A DNA stretch of 64,000 nucleotides, from the NCBI GenBank assembly GCA_951230915.1, contig OX579633.1:24958574-25022573 (forward strand), given 5' to 3'. Source of the stretch: Antitrichia curtipendula (taxonomy: Eukaryota; Streptophyta; Bryopsida; Hypnales; Leucodontaceae). The notes under the pieces are model-generated. The model was not told the DNA's origin. It ran no database searches and saw only the letters and a list, made by a program, of their open reading frames with translations. Both the position numbers and the translations under genes were made by a program. Below, piece by piece: positions 12,350 through 23,700 of this stretch; the first letter of the stretch is position 1; each line of letters opens with the position of its first letter.

Positions 12350-12740
12350 CCGTCTTTTGAGATTTTGAAAGGTGAAATTTGGCATTTGCATCACTTGAAT
12401 GCTTTGACTGCCGCGTTGCACATTGAGACTTTTTGGCAATACTTGCATGCTTCAATTGCTTGCTCGGACGAGAATTTTAAAGGTGAAATTTTGAAATTTG
12501 CATCACTTGGTTGCTTCGATTGATTGCATTGGGGAACAAGACTTTCAAGGTGAAGTTTGCCTTTTGCATCACTTGAATGCTTCAATAGTAACTCCATTTT
12601 GAGACTTTGAAGGTAAATTTTGGGTTTTGTATCTTTCATTCATTTCGATTGAATGTGTCTCAAGTTGAGGCTTTGAATCTGAAATTCAGTCTTTGCATCA
12701 TCTAGTTATTTCAATTGTATTCCATGACAAGCAACACGAG
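12350..12740. repeat. Diverged tandem repeat, units about 65-80 bp
   Basis: About five to six degenerate copies of a unit containing TTTGAAGGTGAAATTT, then TTTGCATCACTTGAATGCTT. Units recur near 12356, 12470, 12545, 12605 and 12670. Short open frames across it on both strands are by-products of the periodicity. Confidence 0.6.
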
Positions 12741-14679
12741 TTTCTTCATTAGAAAGCATTGCCATTTATAAAGTTGTTTGCAAAATGTGATGGAATATTT
12801 GTTTCCACCAGGTAGAGAATTTTTTTAATTTTTGAATTGAGGCGCCATGGTTATCCTTGTCCTTAGAAGTGGCATTGTGGCAAAGCTTAATGGATGAGTC
12901 ATTGATCATTACTACATATTCTTAGAGTGATTGGGAGGATATTGACAGTGATGAGCAGTTCACGCTTTTTGAAGCAACTTTTTCAAGTTTGGATTGTCCG
13001 AAGAAACAAGAAAAGTTGAGTGGTGATGTGACATTGCTACAACATTTGGTGCAGTCCGTTGCACAAGATGGGCCAATCTTCAGCTGTCTTTTTCTCTAAG
13101 GCCAGCAAGGTAGAATGAACAAGCTAAACCAGTTGCCATATGACCTATGTGACTTCACAGTGCTATTAGATAGTCCTCCAGAGTTGTCATTCCAACCTTA
13201 CCATTGTCTTATATGCAAACTTTTTCTACAGATAAAGTTCTTTGTAGTTGAGAATTTTTCAAAAATGAATGGCAGTGCAAAACCAAGTTCTTACAATACA
13301 AGTGTGTTGCACAATCTACCAACTCACTTTTGTAAAAACCACGGCTCAGAAAGTCATTTCCTTCCTTTAGAAAATGCATTGTATATGGTGGTCCTCCTAA
13401 ATACGCCTAAAAATACACTGGTAGGAAAAAAAACTTCTTTTAAGGATTAAGCTTATAAAGGCGCTCTTGAGGCCATTTATTTAAGCTCTTTTTTCTTTTT
13501 CTCGTAGCAAGGATGTCCGAGTGCCAAATGTAAGAGCTAGAGGCTTATCCATGTTGATCACAAGTAGAGAGGAAAAAAAAATCTAAAATCTTGACAGAGA
13601 GGATTGGTGGGAAAGCAAGCTTTAGTCTAGGGTTTGAAAGGTCCATGAATGCTTTCAACTTTTGTAGTGCTAAAAGCCAAAGGTACAAACCTAGACCCCT
13701 CCAACCTTCAAATGGAAATAGGTCCCAAGTGATGCAACTAGCAACCTATATTAGCAATTTGGGACCACAACTAAAAAGCAAACTAGTGCTAATGCGGAGA
13801 GTAAATTTTCCAATCACCTTAAAGTTAATAGTCCTTAAATCAGGCTTGTTGTCCGTCTATACCGTAGTGTGACATAGATTTCAATTTTTATTAATTCAAA
13901 AATGTAAAAAACGAATTTCCAGAAAATGGTAGGAAACAAATAACGAAATGTGTGAAAAATGATGAAGAGATATGACAAAAAATTCAGCAATTGTCTTTTG
14001 TCAACACAAAATCTTTTTAATAAATCTGCTTTAGCAACACAAAATACTTTTAATAAAGAAAATAAATAAACCATTACTGCTTCAACCATTATCGATTTAA
14101 TAAAAACCCGTTAAACCCATTCTACTTTCATTCACCTTGATTGTCCCTTTAAATTTAAAAGGACGCGATATTTCGTTTAAATTGAATGTATGACAAAATG
14201 TCTAATAATTATGTACCTACAAAAACAAAATCATCATTATTCCATTTAAACAAAAATGAACCTCTTCAGGTAAAATTAATAATTATTTCGTTTTTGCAAA
14301 AATGAAACCCATCTCACACTACGGTATGTAGGAAAGGATGGGTGACCCATTTGAAAAGTTTTTGAGTTTTAATTACTATTTTCCTTCAATTCTCAAATTA
14401 GATTGGTTATTAAATATAGAAGTAGGTTCTTTCCTCTATTTTTTACTCATAATAGAAATTTTATAGATTTTTTTACCAAATTTGTGTCGATGTTTTCAAA
14501 TTGGAATTGGAATTTTTTCCAATTCCACCAACTACATTGAACTAGCCATTGATTTTTTCATAGGGCGGGGCAAAGGCAAGGCAATGTACATTTGAAGCTC
14601 TTCAATAGCTAATAATAGTCTTTTTTCTCCTTGATGATTCCATTTTAGAAAGTAAATGGTATGGAACCCTCAATGGCAT
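12741..14679. other. Intergenic region, no gene recognised
   Basis: Open stretches at 13115-13450 and 13591-13872 have no recognisable domain, no codon pattern and no homology I can name. I see no other feature. Confidence 0.45.
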
Positions 14680-15501
14680 TAGGGCCCAACAATTTTCATA
14701 ACTTTTGACTATATGCTTAAAAAGTTATTGCATGATATGTAATTTTCAATGTTTAGCAAGTAGCTTGGGCACCTCAATTTTTTTTAATCACTTTTTTAAG
14801 AAATGAAAATTTAAAATTGGTTTTCTAGATTTATATATATATGGAAAGCTTTGAATCATTCCGTTTTGATTAATGAGATGAGAGTTACAAGGAGTTTTTG
14901 TTTGTGGGTACTTTTGGATTTTCTACTCTAGAATAAACTTTGACGTCATTTATTTAATTCAATTTTTAATATTTAAAAAAAACATAAAATTACATAATGT
15001 AAATTATTTATTACAACATTACAACCATTGGAATTGACATTTTTGACTTTCATAAATAAATTCTCAACAAATTAGTATTTTGAATCATTCTCTACTTCTT
15101 TCTATTTACTATCTTATATTCTATTTATTTTTTTATCTTGTATGTTGTAAAATCCAAATGATTTGAAAATTTTCAAATATGTAGCCAACTTGCTTTGAAG
15201 AATGAATCCAAAAAAGTATCACCAACATCGACATTTTTTCATACAAATGTGTCCTTGTGAAGTGCATCTGCCCTTTTTAGTGTAGGGCCCAAAAAAGGAT
15301 TTTTGTCACTTCAATCGCTAATATTTTGCAATCTACACTGCAGAAATTTCGGAAATTTTTCAAAATCTTCTCAAACCAGTGTATTACAAGATCCTTTGGG
15401 TACATGTGTCCAAATATGATATTTCTCTAAAATTTGGTACATTTATTAGAAATGGCAGTTTTAGAATGTTTTGGATGAAAATATAGTAAAAAAATTTAGG
15501 G
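14680..15501 (+). mobile_element. TTAA-type MITE, subfamily B, copy 5 (left end missing)
   Basis: Aligns with copy 4 from about its position 120 to its right end, including TTATTGCATGATATGT, the ATATATGGAAAGCTTTGAATC-like segment and the AAATGGCAGTTTTAGAATG segment, and ends TTTAGG before TTAA (15502-15505). The left terminus is lost and no TTAA is found at the expected place. Diverged and non-coding. Confidence 0.55.
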
Positions 15502-15505
15502 TTAA

Positions 15506-15834
15506 AAATGACCAATGTGCCTTTGTGCCATTGCCATAGTCAAAATAATATAATAAGGAATTTTATTTTTTTAATTCATAAAAATTTAGTGTGTTTCCTT
15601 TTGATGTTGCCACAATAAAATTTCTAATCTTTTTAGTTTATAAAAACTTGAATTTGATAACTTTTACATAGTAGGTCCAAATATCATAAACAAAGCCCAC
15701 GCACCCCTCATTGCAGAGAACTTTTGAATGGGATGATGAATGCGGCTAGGAGACGTATGATCTAGGAGATCTCAACATACCATATCAAACCAAATCAACA
15801 ATCAACCTTACATAAAGTATGGATGATTTTCTTG
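15506..15834. other. Intergenic spacer between two TTAA-type elements
   Basis: I see nothing beyond AT-rich sequence. Confidence 0.45.
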
Positions 15835-15838
15835 TTAA

Positions 15839-16789
15839 CTTCTAAAGTTCTTTCATGTTGAAAGGCCCAAAACTGCTTTAAAATACTAGTCTCTAAAGCA
15901 AGGTTAAAATGTTCATTTATATTTATTTTTAGCAAATCTAAATAAAAAATCATTTAGTAAACTCATTAGATTATGTCTTCTTAAAATTTTAGAATAAGAA
16001 ACCTTACCAATTAAAATATCATGACACTTGATTTCAAAAAGAAGCATTTTCAATTCTTTCCAAATGATTAGATTTTATCTTTCAAACTTTCTACCTCCAA
16101 AAGTGTAGATCCTACAATTTGAAACTCTCTAAGATATATTGAAAAAAATACATTGGGAATACATATAAAAAATTTCATATTTTATATTCATGCTTGAAAA
16201 TAATAATAAGTAGAGAATGATTTAAAGTATTGAATTCTTAAAAATTTAGATATGCAATTATAAAATGCCAATCCCAGTTGCTCTAATAAACAATCTACAT
16301 CCCGTGATTTTATTTTTTTCAAAAATATTGAAAATTGAGTTAAATAAAGGGCTTCAAAGTTTATTTTACAATAGAGACTCCATAACTTCTTGCTTGGCCG
16401 CAAACTAAAACTCCTCATAACTTTCATTTTCTTAATCAAAATGGAATGGTTTAAGCTTTTTATGTATATATAAATTTAGAAAACCAATTTCAAATTTTTG
16501 TTTCTCGCAAAATCGATTTTTGTAGAGTTGTCCTTCTTTCTTTTTTATCATATACTCATATCATACAATAACTTTTTGACATACATATCATACACACTAT
16601 ATATCATACAATAACTTTTTAATAATGTAATTAACTTTCATAGCTTTTGACTAAAACTACTCCTTGACCACATGTTGTGTGACAATTTCAAAGACAAAAA
16701 ATGAAAATTCCATTCATAAATGGATGACCCAAAATGCTATGTTGCCAAAAAAAATGCTACGTAGTTGGTCCTTTAGAGATTAAGATTCC
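15839..16789 (-). mobile_element. TTAA-type MITE, subfamily B, copy 6
   Basis: From about 16180 to 16789 it aligns with copy 3: TAGAGAATGATTTAAAG, AATAAACAATCTACATCC, AAACTAAAACTCCTCATAAC, then GGTCCTTTAGAGA before TTAA (16790-16793). The left part is strongly diverged. A TTAA at 15835-15838 would make it 951 bp, the length of copies 3 and 4, but the terminal CCC motif is not preserved there, so that edge is uncertain. Confidence 0.5.
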
Positions 16790-16793
16790 AAAA

Positions 16794-17265
16794 TTGCTTT
16801 TAATAAATAAAAAAACTATTTAGATGAAAGATTGGTTCAAAACACTTTGTTCATCATTGAGATTGTGGATGTCATAATACTTAGCTAAGGGCCGGTTAAT
16901 TAAGATTTAAACTTGTCCCAATTATTTATCCATCCATTAAGTTAGATTGTTTGTTTGTTTGTTACAGTGAGATCTCCTTGACCTTGCATCCCCTGATTGC
17001 ATTCTTAGTACTATCAGAAAGCCTTCAACGAGGAGGGGTGCACAAGCTTTGTTTCGTGGTGTTGGGACCATGGCCTTTTTTTTTTTTGGCTTTTTGGTGC
17101 CAAATTGCACTAGAAAAATAATCTAGCTAGAGAAAGGAAAAAAAAATGCCAAAAAACTTGGATGAACTCGCACCAAAAATTCAAATAATAAAAAGAACTT
17201 GGGTGAAATTAACAAATTATGGATGAAAAATTGAAAACCAAGTTATAGACATCATCAGGAAAGTG
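16794..17265. other. Intergenic region
   Basis: No gene seen. Contains a short GTTT run near 16950 and a T run at 17076. Confidence 0.45.
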
Positions 17266-17670
17266 CCCCTTGACTCCACTCGTACAGATGCAGTATTGCA
17301 GAAGGGGCTATACTAGCTAATATTCTTGCAGTACTGCATGTAATATTGCGCTTATACAAAGACAATAACAATTTCTGTTTTTAATTCTAATATTGCGTTT
17401 ATATTGTATTAATACTTTGTTTCTTAAAAATACAATACTTACTATTTAAATATTTTTCAATTGCAAAATGTCAACAAACATTCCTTTCTTAATACTTTTG
17501 CAGTACAGCATGTAGTACTGCACTTCAATTTTCTAATTAAGTGCAGTACAACATTTGTATACACTAAATATTGCTAAATTGCAATACTGCAAGAGTATTA
17601 ATTAGGTACTCTACTGTTAAGCCTCTCCACTCATACAGATGCAGTACTGCAAGGATATTGAAAAAAGTAG
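17266..17670. repeat. Degenerate repeat of GCAGTACTGCA-type units
   Basis: Palindromic words of the form TGCAGTACTGCATG and GCAATACTGCAAGAGTATTA recur in both orientations. The segment ACTCATACAGATGCAGTACTG near its right end repeats ACTCGTACAGATGCAGTATTG near its left end. No coding capacity; origin unknown. Confidence 0.45.
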
Positions 17671-18186
17671 GCTCATTTTTGTGATGATGTGATATGCGCT
17701 AATGTGATATTTTCTATCTAATACGTGGATGAATGTTGAAATTTGGAGCACCACTATAACATTTTATATCGCCTCTTTGGCACTTCTTCAAAAATGAAAA
17801 AAAGAAGCCCTCGTTGGGACCTAGTACGGTGTGAAAGCTATCAAATTTCGAAGTTCTCATGAATTAATTTTTTTTTTAGAAAATTACTTTTTTAATTTAT
17901 TTTGACGATGATAACGGCACAGGGCACACCCGTGGTTTTTATGATAGTACTAATTAAAATTTGCTCAATCAGTTACTATTAGTTTTGATCATGGGTGGCC
18001 ACTCAAGTTACTTACTTCCCTTGGCCCCATGCACATGGCTCTCCGTTCCCCATCAATTGAACGGGTGAATTGGGTGGGGGAGGACATGATGAAGGGCACT
18101 TACGCTTCGTAGGTACGTCATGGAAATCATGATGCCTGCCAAACAATGCAATGGCCGCGCGGCTGGCGCGGGACAATCGATCGGTC
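17671..18186. other. Transition from AT-rich DNA to the GC-richer gene upstream region
   Basis: No reading frame of note. GC content rises after about 17930, consistent with the upstream region of the receptor kinase gene. Confidence 0.4.
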
Positions 18187-18194
18187 TATATAGC
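18187..18194 (+). promoter_or_regulatory. Candidate TATA box
   Basis: GGTCTATATAGC holds a good TATATA core directly before a sharp shift to GC-rich sequence. It points toward the receptor kinase gene, but lies 2.5 kb before its ATG, so transcription from here would give a very long or intron-containing leader. Prediction from sequence only. Confidence 0.35.
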
Positions 18195-18199
18195 TAGCC

Positions 18200-20708
18200 G
18201 AGGGAGGGTGCGAGCGAGCGCGCGACGCGAGCAACGCTAAGCTCGCGCGTTCCCGAGCGAGCTGGCAAGCTGGAGTTACACGTTGGGCGGTGGGTAGGGG
18301 GTCTAAGCTTAGCTAGCAATCTGCGTGCATGCGCTGCGCTAGCTGCAGGCGCGCAGGGAGGGAGGGTCTGATCAAGGAAACAGGGAACGAACGGGACGAG
18401 ACAAAGGGAAGGGAACTTAGGGAAGTTGGGCAGGCGCCGCGGAGGGGCGAGGAGCCTGCCTGCCTGCCTGCCTGCCTGCCTGCGCTCGTTCATCATTGCC
18501 ATCATAATCACACTCATCTGCATGCCTGCTGCCTCCTGCTGCTGCTGCTGCTGCAGCGCGGCGAGGCGCGGCAAGCAGCCAGGACAGGCCGCAAGCTAGG
18601 GAGCTGAGTCTGGCACTCGTTCTGGCCGGGCTGCTACCTTCAGTGAACCTAGCTACGGAAGCGAGCTGCAGGTCAGGTGGGGGGGTGGGAAGAGTAAGTG
18701 AGAGTCAGAGCAAGCAATGCAGGCTTGTAAAGCTGGATCAAGTGCACTGGTGCAGCTATAACTTAGCCACTGGAGCGCAGGCAGCAAAAGGAGGGAGGCA
18801 AGTCAGTCAGTCAGGAGTCACTCAGGAGTCAGTCAGTCAGTCAGTTGTGCATGCAAGTAGAGCTGGCCAGCCATCGCTCTCACCGAGATGCCACCAAGTC
18901 CTGCATATCTTCTTCAGACATACATTCATTCATGGCCAGTTTGTAGCGCGCCCTAGCCTCTAGCTACCTGCATTTCCCACCAGGTCACTTCACTTCACTT
19001 CTCCTTTTTGAAGGTACCTGCTGCTGCTTAGCAAGCTCACTCATTCCGTATGGATTGCAGCTCCCGTACCCAGACAGCTAACTGTAGGTCCCTCAGGCTT
19101 CAGCACCCATTGCCTGCCTGCCCGCCTGCCTGCCTGCCTGCCCGCCCGCGCTACTCCAAACCCCAGCTACGGGGCTGAGCTCGCTACAGACTACTGCCCA
19201 TCATTTTCATCACGTCGGTCGTCCTCCATAGGGCTGCACCACCTTCAATCGCTCGCTAATATTTACCAGCTTCGGTAAGCTGATGGTAAAAGCTTATATG
19301 TTCCGCCAGCGATCGGTTGAGCCAGCGTGCAAGGCGTCTATACGTCAATATTCCCCCTCGCTCTGCCTGACTGCGCACCTCCCCGTCTGCCTGACTGTAC
19401 TGAGCGTTCAGCAATCTCACTCAGATAGTTCCTGAAGTTCAGTTAGTGTTCCTTCATCACCGTTTGTCTGCCTTTCTGTAACCTAACTTTCTCCTATCTC
19501 GAGCCATAGCTCCCACTCCTCACTGCGGCAAACTGAGATATGCTGCTGCTGCTGCTGCTTAGGTAGCTCCCAGCGTCTGTCGCTTTTCGAACCCATCCAC
19601 ACTTAAGTCCGTAGGTGCCTCTCTTGTCATCGCTTCTATCTCCTCTCCCAGGTAATTTTTCCCTGCAGCTGCTCATGCACTTTTGCCAACTGATCCGCGA
19701 GAGTCAGATCAGAAAGTTCAATACATTGCGTTACGTTACAGTACGTCATGTTGAGAGAGCGAGTGGGTGAGTAAGTAGTCTTCTTCTCCGATTCAAGATC
19801 TATGGAGCTAGCTATTGTAAGCTAGTCGACATCCGGCCATGTCTTCGTGGGTTCTGGCGTTGTCCTCGCTCCCCTCGTAAGTCGTGACTAATGCTAACTT
19901 TGTCTCTCTCTCTCTCCATCGCTCCCGTGCCATCCATGGCCCATTCCTGGCGTCTACCAACAGTTTCTATGACCTCTCTCTCGGTTCCTCAATCATTTCT
20001 ACTTGAACCGCAATCATCCAGTGAACAATATTATTCTGCGATATTACGAGTTATAGTGGCCGCTTAATTCATTCGTGAGTGGCCTGAAAAGCAGAATTCG
20101 ATTTGTGTGTGGGGTACGTACGAGGATGTTACCAAAACTGAAGCGTGAGAACGTTTAATTTACTCGCGAGTATGAGATAACAACCTTCCCGAAGGAGTCA
20201 GGGGTTTCCTCGTTTCTTTCAACAGCCACAATGAATGATATTGCTGCGTTGAGTGTTCTGGGTGGGAGGCAGGGAAAAGATGAACGAGTTGGTTTAACTT
20301 AATGGTTTGTTCGCATTGCATTGCAGATTTCGGAGCATTCAGTGTCATTGCGGTGAGAGAGAGAGAGAAAGAATGGTTGTGTTATTGTGATCGGAAGATT
20401 GTGGTCTGTTTCCCGACAAACCTTATTGATTATAGACTAGCGTAGTCTATGCGAGTTTCTGGTTCAATACCAAGTGGGTCACACATTGCATTTCATGAAG
20501 GGGCAGCTGCCAGCATCAACTGCAGTTTTCTTGACCCCTGCCATGGTGAGTCAAGTCACCCTTGCGCCGGCGGTGGTCGAGGGCTGCAAGATCAATAGAG
20601 CAAATCGATATGGGTGGCTGTGAATATTGTTGAGTTAACCAGAGTGGAACTCAGCCCAGCTTCGACCGAGTGTCAGGGCTCGAGCTACTCGCCTGAAGTG
20701 CGGAAGCG
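18200..20708 (+). promoter_or_regulatory. Long GC-rich leader or promoter with CTG, TGCC and CAGT repeats
   Basis: Low-complexity blocks: (TGCC) repeats near 18457-18484 and 19110-19146, a CTG run near 18534-18556 and another near 19541-19558, (AGTC) repeats near 18803-18841, TC repeats near 19904-19917 and GA repeats near 20356-20368. Open stretches here (for example 18329-18607 and 18643-18963) translate into repeat-biased peptides and are not genes. ERECTA-family genes are transcriptionally regulated, but I see no specific operator. An intron within the leader is possible. Confidence 0.4.
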
Positions 20709-23700
20709 ATGTCAGGAGGTTATAGGTCGTCAAGTCTTTCCTCCCCGGTGTGGCTATTGGGTTTCTTGCTTGTGGTTGCGTCGTTTCTGAGTATCCCGAT
20801 CGAAGCTACAACAATTGCTGATGAAGGTAGAAGTCTTATTCCCACCCCATTTACCATGCCGCGAGCAGCATCATTCTCAAACAGACGGTTTAGATATAGC
20901 TTCTAGTTTGTTTTTTGCAGGGCTAGGCCTCGTACCACTATCAAGGAATATTATCGAGTTGGCTTTTTGATTGATTTCTATTGTTCTGGAGTGAAAGAGA
21001 ATGCAAATCTTCCAATCTGCTCATGGAATTCGTTAGGATGAGATCAAGAGTCAATCAGAAATTGAGTAAAAAAATGGGCATTCAAAATTGAGGACATTAT
21101 TATCACCACTTACTCATATTTTATTTGTCATAATTAATTAGACTCACAAATCCAACGAGGGTGAATGCAAAAGAAACTAAGAAAGGATTCTATATGTTTG
21201 TAATAGAGATATCAGACTGACAGTCACATGCTTTGTATTGCGTTCATGCAGTGGCTGCATTACTCGAACTGAAGAGGGGGTTTGCGAACGGTGACATTGC
21301 GCTTTATGACTGGCGCGAAGGCAGCCAGAGCCCATGCCTCTGGCGAGGCGTAGTATGTGATAATGTCACCTTTTTGGTCACAACCTTGTAAGCTGGCTAC
21401 CCTCTTTCAATCAGTACAATTGGGTCCTCACATACGTGTTAGCGGCAGCCAGCAGTTTCTAAATTGACAGACCATCCTGCTAGACCCCTATTCGGTATTT
21501 GCCAAATTTGTTATTAACAGACGTACTGATACGTACTTTGGCCCGGTTGAATCACCGTCCGGAACTCCGGGCGTGCCAAGTCGTCACTTTCAGCCAATAC
21601 AAAACTAGACAATCAATCAATTTGCAGCCAGTGGGTCATTCAAATTAGGAATGTATGACTGCGAAGTGCGTGTGATGGGGTTGCTTTTACATTCCCAGTC
21701 TCCCTTAGCTGGTTGTGGAGCTGCCATTCAGGACCTTCTGGCATTTGCTGATCGTTCTGGGATTTTTTACGTGTTTCTCTAGTTTACAAGCTGGGCTCTC
21801 TGGAAAATAAATAAATTGGTTAGATATATGTGTTTAATCGATCAAAGCTCTCTGTTTTTGCAGGAATCTGTCAGTTCTTGCTCTGGCAGGGGAAATTTCT
21901 CCAGCGATTGGCAATTTACACAGCCTCCAGCATTTGTGAGTAGTCCAATGTCAATGTATTACTACTGCCAGTGCTCAAATGATTCTGTTTTCCCAGGCCA
22001 TTGTACGTCGAGCAGTTTGAATTGCGTCTCGATCTTCACAAGGGTTTTTTCGACGTTCTTGCTAGCCTCGATGCTGATAACCCTCTTGCGGACAGATTTC
22101 AGGGTTCTTAGAAAAGTGTTTCTGGTGCAGGGACATGAGTGAGAACAATATCTCTGGACAGATACCAGCGGAAATGAGCAAGTGCATAAGCTTGATTTAC
22201 CTGTGAGTCAATCGGATGTTGAACTCCAGACCTGCATATGACTGCAATATGTATAAGCAGAATATTGAGTACGATTCAAAATTAAAGACAAGTTGCGCAC
22301 AGCCACAGTATTAATGAGAGATATATCTCTTTAAGGAGCTTCCAAGTTCACATTTTTGTTTCCATGGTAGACTTCACAGAGCTAAACGGAGCGATACTCA
22401 TGAACCACTTTTTTTGAAACTAACACTGGTTAAACATTCCTAGTTTCATAGAGTTTAAAAAAAGTGCAAATCGACCCCTGTAATTCGACACTGATTCGAA
22501 TGTGGCCATTCCGTGTCATGTGCGCCGTTACGTGAATCCAAAGTTTTATTAGTGTGCTTACCAAAAATATACATCGATTCAAACAGGAATTTTTCATGGA
22601 ACAATCTGACGGGAGAAATACCATACCTCATGTCACAGCTACAAAAACTGGAGTACCTGTAAGTGGCTGCAATATTGGAAGTTTCTATGTCTTTTGACAT
22701 TACTTGACTGCATTCTGTGTATCTTGATATTGTTAAACTCAGAAATCTGGACTGACCACGCCATTTTCGATGACGTGCAAATGTTATTGGTTTTGCGTGA
22801 TGGTTTGCAGGTCCCTGGCAAACAATCATCTCACAGGCCCGATTCCATCAACATTTTCAAGTCTCATTAACCTGAGGCACCTGTAAGCCTTTCGATGATT
22901 ACCCTTTCCTGCATTATATATAGATCTTACATGTTTGCGTTATGTACAACTCCATGATAATCGTACTCGTTGCAAGCTTCTTTAGCATCCTTAATTATAT
23001 TTCTATGAATAACGTGCATTGGTGATCTATAGGGACCTGCAGGCGAATGAGCTTTCGGGGTCCATACCGTCGTTGATTTACTGGAGCGAGTCCCTCCAAT
23101 ATCTGTAATTCTCTTTCCCGAAGCTTCTCTTGATCTCTTATCAATTCATCGTTTTTGGATCGAATACGTACTTACTTTGCAATAGGGAAATGCGATTAGC
23201 ACTGCAGTGCATGTTTTTGGTCAATAAGTTAAGGGACGTTCTCTTGGCATAGTACTAAGATAGAGGTGTTTGTTGCCTTCGTGCAGTATGCTTAGGCAAA
23301 ATTACCTCACGGGGAGTTTGTCCGCAGACATGTGCCAACTGACTCAGCTTGCCTACTTGTAAAGCAGCATGGCCCTTACTGAGCTTCATATTTATTGATT
23401 TTTTTAGTTCATGACCTAGAACGTACTAACTGGACGTAGTAATTAACGATGCAATCACTTATATAATTCTCAGCAGGAACTTTGAATTGCACTTGTGATT
23501 GTGAAGGAACCTTACGGATTTTGATCTTTGTAGCATGACCTTGAACATGGTGTATTTGTGCATTGCAGCAATGTGCGCTTGAATAACCTCACAGGACCTA
23601 TACCCGACGGGATTGGGAACTGCACGTCCTTTCAAATCCTGTACGTTCACCTGCATGTCCTCTTGAATAATGGTGACTTTGATTCATACTGACGATGGCT

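Noticed and set aside
13115..13872. Two open stretches of 111 and 93 codons
   Set aside because: No motif, no neighbouring exon structure and AT-driven composition; not supported as genes.
18194..18963. Overlapping open frames on both strands in the CTG/TGCC-rich leader
   Set aside because: The peptides are dominated by repeat-derived Ala, Gln, Leu and Cys runs with no domain, explained by low complexity and high GC.
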